Below are positions 60,289-64,000 of a stretch of DNA of 64,000 nucleotides, piece by piece. Source of the DNA: Propionispora sp. 2/2-37. GTDB lineage: Bacteria > Bacillota > Negativicutes > Propionisporales > Propionisporaceae. Below the pieces are notes generated by a model. It saw nothing but the letters and a program-made list of their open reading frames with translations. It did not search any database and was not told where the DNA came from. Where the stretch lies: NCBI RefSeq assembly GCF_001298735.1, contig NZ_CYSP01000008.1:1-64000 (forward strand), written 5' to 3'. The position numbers and the translations under genes are program-made. Each line of letters begins with the position of its first letter. Within the stretch, counting starts at the first letter, position 1.

Positions 60289-61311
60289 CTAACGGACATA
60301 AATATCAATAATCGCAGACATTCCCGGCTTAAGCTGAAACTGCCCCGGATCGGTCGCCTGAATTTTAACCGGAAGACGCTGAGTTACCTTGGTAAAATTA
60401 CCTGATGTATTTTCATTAGGCAACAAGGCAAATTGTGAGCCGGCTGCAGGTCCGACTTCCGTCACCCTGCCGTTGAAGGTTTTTCCAGGATACGCATCAA
60501 CGTTGAAGGAGACTTCCTGTCCTACCTTTACCTTGCCAATATTGGTTTCTTCAATATTGGCCGCAATCCACACATCGTCCAGATTAGCGATACTAAAGAT
60601 CGGCTGTCCTGTTGTCACCACTTCACCCTCTTCTACCGATTTTACGGCAACGACACCGCCGGCGGGGGCTCTGATGACCGTGTCTTCATACTGAATTTCG
60701 GCGCTTTGCACTGCCGCCCGGGCCTTCTTTACCTCAGCCTGCAGCATTTGAATATCTTCTACTCTTGAGCCTTCATTGGTGACACTATAGGAATCCTGAG
60801 AAGCGCTATGCTGGGCTTCGGCCACTTCCAGCGCCGTTTTTGCCGCATCACGCTGCTGGGCGGATACTGCCCCCTGTTGATACAGCGTTTCCGCCCGTTC
60901 ATAATTCTTACGGACATTATCCAGATTAGCCTTGGTCTGGCTTACCGCCGCACCGGCCTCGGCAATTTCCTGCGGCCGGTTGCCGGCCTGTGCTAAAGCC
61001 AGCTTGGCTTCAGCAGCTGACAAAGCACCTTTGGCTTGCTCCAACTGCGCTATAAATTCCCGCTGTTCCAGAGTGGCAAGCACTTGCCCGGCCGTTACGG
61101 TATCGCCCTCTTTAACCAGTACCTTTTCCACACGACCGCTATCTTTGGGACTGACGCTGACGATCGTTCCTTTAACCCGGGCATCATCGGTGGAAACAAT
61201 TTTCCCGCTGCGAATCCACCACCATACCCCACCGGCAACTGCGGCTATAACCAAAATACCAACAATTATACCAATTGTCCGTTTACTTAATTTGCCTGTT
61301 GTCTGACTCAT
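60289..61311 (-). CDS. HlyD/EmrA-family membrane fusion protein
   Basis: 340 aa: N-terminal TM (TIGIIVGILVIAAVAGGVWWW), a biotinyl-like half-motif (VSVSPKDSGRVEKVLVKEGDTVTAGQVL), a long coiled coil (~90-200), and a second half VIRAPAGGVVAVKSVEEGEVVTTGQPIFSI. Periplasmic adaptor for an MFS- or ABC-type pump; no inner-membrane pump follows within the window. Likely works with the TolC protein at 54806. Confidence 0.9.
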   Translation of the reverse strand: MSQTTGKLSKRTIGIIVGILVIAAVAGGVWWWIRSGKIVSTDDARVKGTIVSVSPKDSGRVEKVLVKEGDTVTAGQVLATLEQREFIAQLEQAKGALSAAEAKLALAQAGNRPQEIAEAGAAVSQTKANLDNVRKNYERAETLYQQGAVSAQQRDAAKTALEVAEAQHSASQDSYSVTNEGSRVEDIQMLQAEVKKARAAVQSAEIQYEDTVIRAPAGGVVAVKSVEEGEVVTTGQPIFSIANLDDVWIAANIEETNIGKVKVGQEVSFNVDAYPGKTFNGRVTEVGPAAGSQFALLPNENTSGNFTKVTQRLPVKIQATDPGQFQLKPGMSAIIDIYVR

Positions 61312-61585
61312 GCTATACGCTCCTATTTCAACAAATATTGCCGCAAAAGGTAAATGCCAAGCTCTACTTCATGCCGGCGGACAGTTATTTTTCCAATTCC
61401 GGAAGAAAAGACCGCCATTATCGGCAATAGGATAAATCAGTTTAATATTAGTAACACGAATATTATTAATATTAATAACTTTTATAAAAAGCTGCAAAGC
61501 TTATTTTTCAGTAAAATACGCAAATAGAGTTGTTTTTTTTGCATTCTGTAAGAATAAGGCACCCTCTTATATATTTAAACACTTG
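61312..61585. other. HlyD upstream region with AT-rich inverted repeats
   Basis: No gene. Bases ~61445-61490 hold AT-rich symmetric AATATT repeats (ATATTAGTAACACGAATATTATTAATATTAATAA region) in the likely HlyD promoter; possible regulator binding site, low confidence. Confidence 0.35.
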
Positions 61586-61633
61586 TTTAAAAAAACAGCA
61601 GTCAGTCATATGGATAAGGCCGTCTGCTGCTCC
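61586..61633 (-). terminator. terminator of the Ssu/Tau-like ABC operon
   Basis: CAGCAGACGG.../...TGACTGCTG stem followed by TTTTTTT in minus sense just after the permease gene. Confidence 0.7.
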
Positions 61634-61636
61634 TTC

Positions 61637-62392
61637 TTATTTGTACTGCCAGTAACACAGCTTTTTTTCCAGATAATCAATCGTACCAAACAAAATCAGC
61701 CCAATACCGCTTAAAATTACAATTCCTGAATACATCTCCAGATAATTGACCCGCATCCAGGCATCCATGATAAAATACCCCATGCCGTACTGTGTGCCAA
61801 ACGTTTCCGTAAAAAACAACACCGCTATGGCTGTTGCCATAGCCACCCGCAGGGATGTAAAAAAATACGGCAGAGAAGCCGGTACCAGAATGTCCCGCAC
61901 AATATCCTTAAATTCTGCTCCCAGCGAATACAAGGGATAGTAGGTTTCTTTCGGAATACTCTTTACTCCGTCGCGTACCGCCACAACGACCTGAAATAAA
62001 ATAATCAAAAATATCATCAATATTTTGGTTACATCTCCCAGGCCAAAAATCAGCATCATAACCGGCAGCAAAGCAATTTTCGGAATAGGGTAGGTTAAAT
62101 AGACCAGAGGGGCCAAAGTTCTGTCCCAGCCAGGAAAATACCCCATACAAAGGCCGATGGGAAATCCGGCGGCAACCGCCAGACACATACCGGCCATCAT
62201 ACGCCACAGACTGTAAAGGCTATGTATGGCAATCTTGGCGGCAAACACATCATATAAATTGACAATAACCCTCCAGGGATAAGGAATAATCGGCAGTTCA
62301 ACCCAGCCGGCAAGCCCATGCCACAATGCGAAAAAGATCATGATACCATACAGATACCACACGCCCAACCTATTTTCTTTCATGCCGACCAA
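61637..62392 (-). CDS. ABC transporter permease, SsuC/TauC family
   Basis: 251 aa with six hydrophobic segments, LTYPIPKIALLPVMMLIFGLG and the EAA region SLGAEFKDIVRDILVPASLPYFFTSLRVAMATAIA. Transports sulfonate, nitrate, taurine or thiamine-precursor type substrates. Overlaps the ATPase gene by 13 bp. Confidence 0.9.
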   Translation of the reverse strand: MVGMKENRLGVWYLYGIMIFFALWHGLAGWVELPIIPYPWRVIVNLYDVFAAKIAIHSLYSLWRMMAGMCLAVAAGFPIGLCMGYFPGWDRTLAPLVYLTYPIPKIALLPVMMLIFGLGDVTKILMIFLIILFQVVVAVRDGVKSIPKETYYPLYSLGAEFKDIVRDILVPASLPYFFTSLRVAMATAIAVLFFTETFGTQYGMGYFIMDAWMRVNYLEMYSGIVILSGIGLILFGTIDYLEKKLCYWQYK

Positions 62393-63132
62393 TCCTCTTT
62401 TATCATTTTTCTCAGCTTAAGACACATTTGGAAAAATTCCGGTTGATCCCGGGCTTCTTCCAGACCGAACAGAGGATTGTCAATGATTTTGCTGACCGTT
62501 CCCGGGCAGCCGGATAAGATGATGATCTGCTGCCCCAGGTACACAGCCTCTTCCACATGATGCGTAACCAACACCGTGGAAACAGCATGCTGTTTCCAGA
62601 CCCGCAAAAATACTTTCTGTATGTCTTCCCTGGTCATGGCATCCAAAGCTGAAAAGGGTTCATCCATCAGCAGAACATCGGGCTGCAGAAGAAAACTGCG
62701 CGCCAGAGAAACCCGCTGCTGCTGCCCGCCGCTTAATTCCCCTGGATAACGATTTTCCAGGCCAAGCAAGCCGAGCTGTGCCAATAACTGTTCCATGTTT
62801 TCCCCTTCACCGGACAAACAGCCGTATTTAATTTTCACCCCAAGGCGGGCATTGCCGGCCACCGTTTTCCAGGGTAGCAGGCCATAATTTTGCGGAATAA
62901 ACCCTATTTTTTGACACTCGGGCCGGATTGGCTTTCCATCCAGTTCCACCAAGCCCTCATATTCGGTAATAATACCCGCCAGCACTTTTAATAAGGTCGA
63001 TTTGCCGCAACCGGAAGGACCGATAATTGCACAGGTTTTTCCGGTTGGCAATTCCAGATTCACCTGCGCCAGCGCCTGAAATGTTTCCCCTCCGGAGCGG
63101 TAACCCACGCTGAGGTTTTGCAAAGTAATCAT
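62380..63132 (-). CDS. ABC transporter ATPase, SsuB/TauB family
   Basis: 250 aa: Walker [24 protein letters not shown] signature, Walker B VLLMDEPFSALD, H-loop TH(H)VEEAV. Energises the permease; order SBP-ATPase-permease is typical for NitT/TauT systems. Confidence 0.92.
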   Translation of the reverse strand: MITLQNLSVGYRSGGETFQALAQVNLELPTGKTCAIIGPSGCGKSTLLKVLAGIITEYEGLVELDGKPIRPECQKIGFIPQNYGLLPWKTVAGNARLGVKIKYGCLSGEGENMEQLLAQLGLLGLENRYPGELSGGQQQRVSLARSFLLQPDVLLMDEPFSALDAMTREDIQKVFLRVWKQHAVSTVLVTHHVEEAVYLGQQIIILSGCPGTVSKIIDNPLFGLEEARDQPEFFQMCLKLRKMIKEDWSA

Positions 63133-63135
63133 AGA

Positions 63136-64000
63136 CTACCTCACAAAGCGGTCGTTGACCAGTTCCTGATAGGTGTAAACTTGCTGAATCAGCTCTTTTT
63201 GTTTTAGCCAGGCAATCACATCTTCAACATCCTTAGGTTTAGGCGCTGCTGCCTTTTGATACTCCGGCAAAACCAAAGTGTCCTTTATCGCCGGAGGAAA
63301 ACCGCTTTTTTCAATAACCAGTTCAAGGTAGTTCTCCAACGGTTCGTTGTTTATATAATCCACCGCTTTATTATAAGCCCGGTACATGGCCTGAATTTGC
63401 TGTCCCTTTTCCTTAGCCGCCTTGGCCGTAAAAAGCATCACTCCGGGATTGATCCCTAATTGCTCGGAGCTGTTTACCAGTTTGCCGCCGTTTTTGATTG
63501 CCAGGGTTGCCAGCGGATCAGGCAGTGTGGCCGCAGCAATTTTGCCGTTTTGCAACATCTCCAAACGCACCGGAATTTGCGGGACAATTACTTTATTGAT
63601 GTCGGCCGCACTCAAGCCGCTGTGGGCTGCAATTTCATCGGTAACATATTCAATAATGGTATTCTTGGATATAGCCACGTCCCTGCCTTTTAAATTTTGC
63701 AGCGAGGTCACCGCCTCCTGTTGGCCTGCTACCAGTTTATAGCTGCCGGTAGTAGCCGAAGTAATGACGGTATCAAAGCCGCCTTGTTTGGCAAAGGCTT
63801 CCGCCAGCACATCGGACACCGCACCGTCCAGGTTGCCGCTTTGCAGCGCACTGTCCCGTTCCACGGCACTTTTAAAGGAAGTTAAAGTTACCTGGACCCC
63901 CTCTTCTTTAAAAAAACCTTTCTCCTGTGCAATGATAAACGGAATAGAATCCACATCCGGCATTAGCCCAATAGCAAGTACCGGTTCCGACACAGTTTCT
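63136..64000 (-). CDS. ABC transporter substrate-binding protein, SsuA/NMT1 family (5' end outside window)
   Basis: About 288 aa visible; the frame stays open to the window edge (ETVSEP), so the signal peptide and true start are missing. NMT1/SsuA fold: GLMPDVDSIPFIIAQEKGFFKEEGVQVTLTSFKSAVERDSALQSGNLDGAVSD, and later PQIPVRLEMLQNGKIAAATLPDPLA. Binds the operon's substrate; sulfonate, taurine and pyrimidine precursors all fit. Confidence 0.85.
   Translation of the reverse strand, partial: ETVSEPVLAIGLMPDVDSIPFIIAQEKGFFKEEGVQVTLTSFKSAVERDSALQSGNLDGAVSDVLAEAFAKQGGFDTVITSATTGSYKLVAGQQEAVTSLQNLKGRDVAISKNTIIEYVTDEIAAHSGLSAADINKVIVPQIPVRLEMLQNGKIAAATLPDPLATLAIKNGGKLVNSSEQLGINPGVMLFTAKAAKEKGQQIQAMYRAYNKAVDYINNEPLENYLELVIEKSGFPPAIKDTLVLPEYQKAAAPKPKDVEDVIAWLKQKELIQQVYTYQELVNDRFVR

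Overview
The window looks like a chromosome segment of a spore-forming, diderm Firmicute (Negativicutes, Sporomusaceae-like) carrying one apparently complete prophage. The reasons are a TolC-type outer-membrane factor and an HlyD adaptor (outer envelope), a Spo0E-like small phosphatase (sporulation), and Firmicute-type SAM-I and FMN riboswitches together with PBSX/skin-type (Xkd) phage tail genes. The genus is inference.

Layout. 1-2856 is host flank: a small membrane protein, a 54-aa Spo0E-like protein, a four-helix membrane protein and a DUF2971 protein. 2857-46445 is a ~43.5 kb contractile-tailed prophage bounded by a 52-bp perfect direct repeat (attL 2857-2908, attR 46394-46445) that is the 3' part of a tRNA-Lys gene; the tRNA is rebuilt at attR. 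46446-64000 is host: tRNA-Lys 5' half and tRNA-Gln, a LysE-family remnant, an EamA exporter, a polar amino-acid ABC operon, a MocR/GntR regulator, an ABC-F ATPase, a C_GCAxxG_C_C protein, TolC, a SAM-I riboswitch in front of a 55-aa ORF of unknown function, a homocysteine methyltransferase/MTHFR fusion, an FMN-riboswitch-controlled RibU transporter, HlyD, and an SsuABC/TauABC-like operon cut by the window end.

Prophage. The right end holds integrase and a CI/LexA-like S24 repressor (+ strand) facing a leftward Cro-like gene across a region with several copies of one 16-bp operator. The leftward early operon (43.9-28.0 kb) carries small regulators, a DUF2800 nuclease, a DUF2815 ssDNA-binding protein, family A DNA polymerase, a sigma-region-2-like protein fused to an unknown domain, an HD phosphohydrolase, a SNF2 helicase plus two DNA methyltransferases, a VapE-type primase-helicase, a VRR-NUC nuclease and a second SNF2 helicase. 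After a terminator at 27.75 kb the late operon runs leftward: terminase, portal, GNAT protein, MuF head protein with a C-terminal HExxH peptidase-like domain, scaffold, capsid, connectors, sheath, tube, a frameshifting tail chaperone, a self-contained PH-like moron, tape measure, baseplate, tail fibres, holin and amidase. Between the lysis genes and attL lies an AT-rich locus of four small unknown genes divergent from a small HTH regulator, with a strong promoter overlapped by repeats.

Most notable: a 237-bp element rich in TGTCC/GGACA boxes present twice (3050-3286 and 29851-30087), about 97% identical; the acr/aca-like locus at the left end; the MuF-peptidase fusion; a moron with its own promoter and terminator; the SAM-I riboswitch on an orphan ORF; and a tail-fibre gene broken twice at homopolymers in the same sense.
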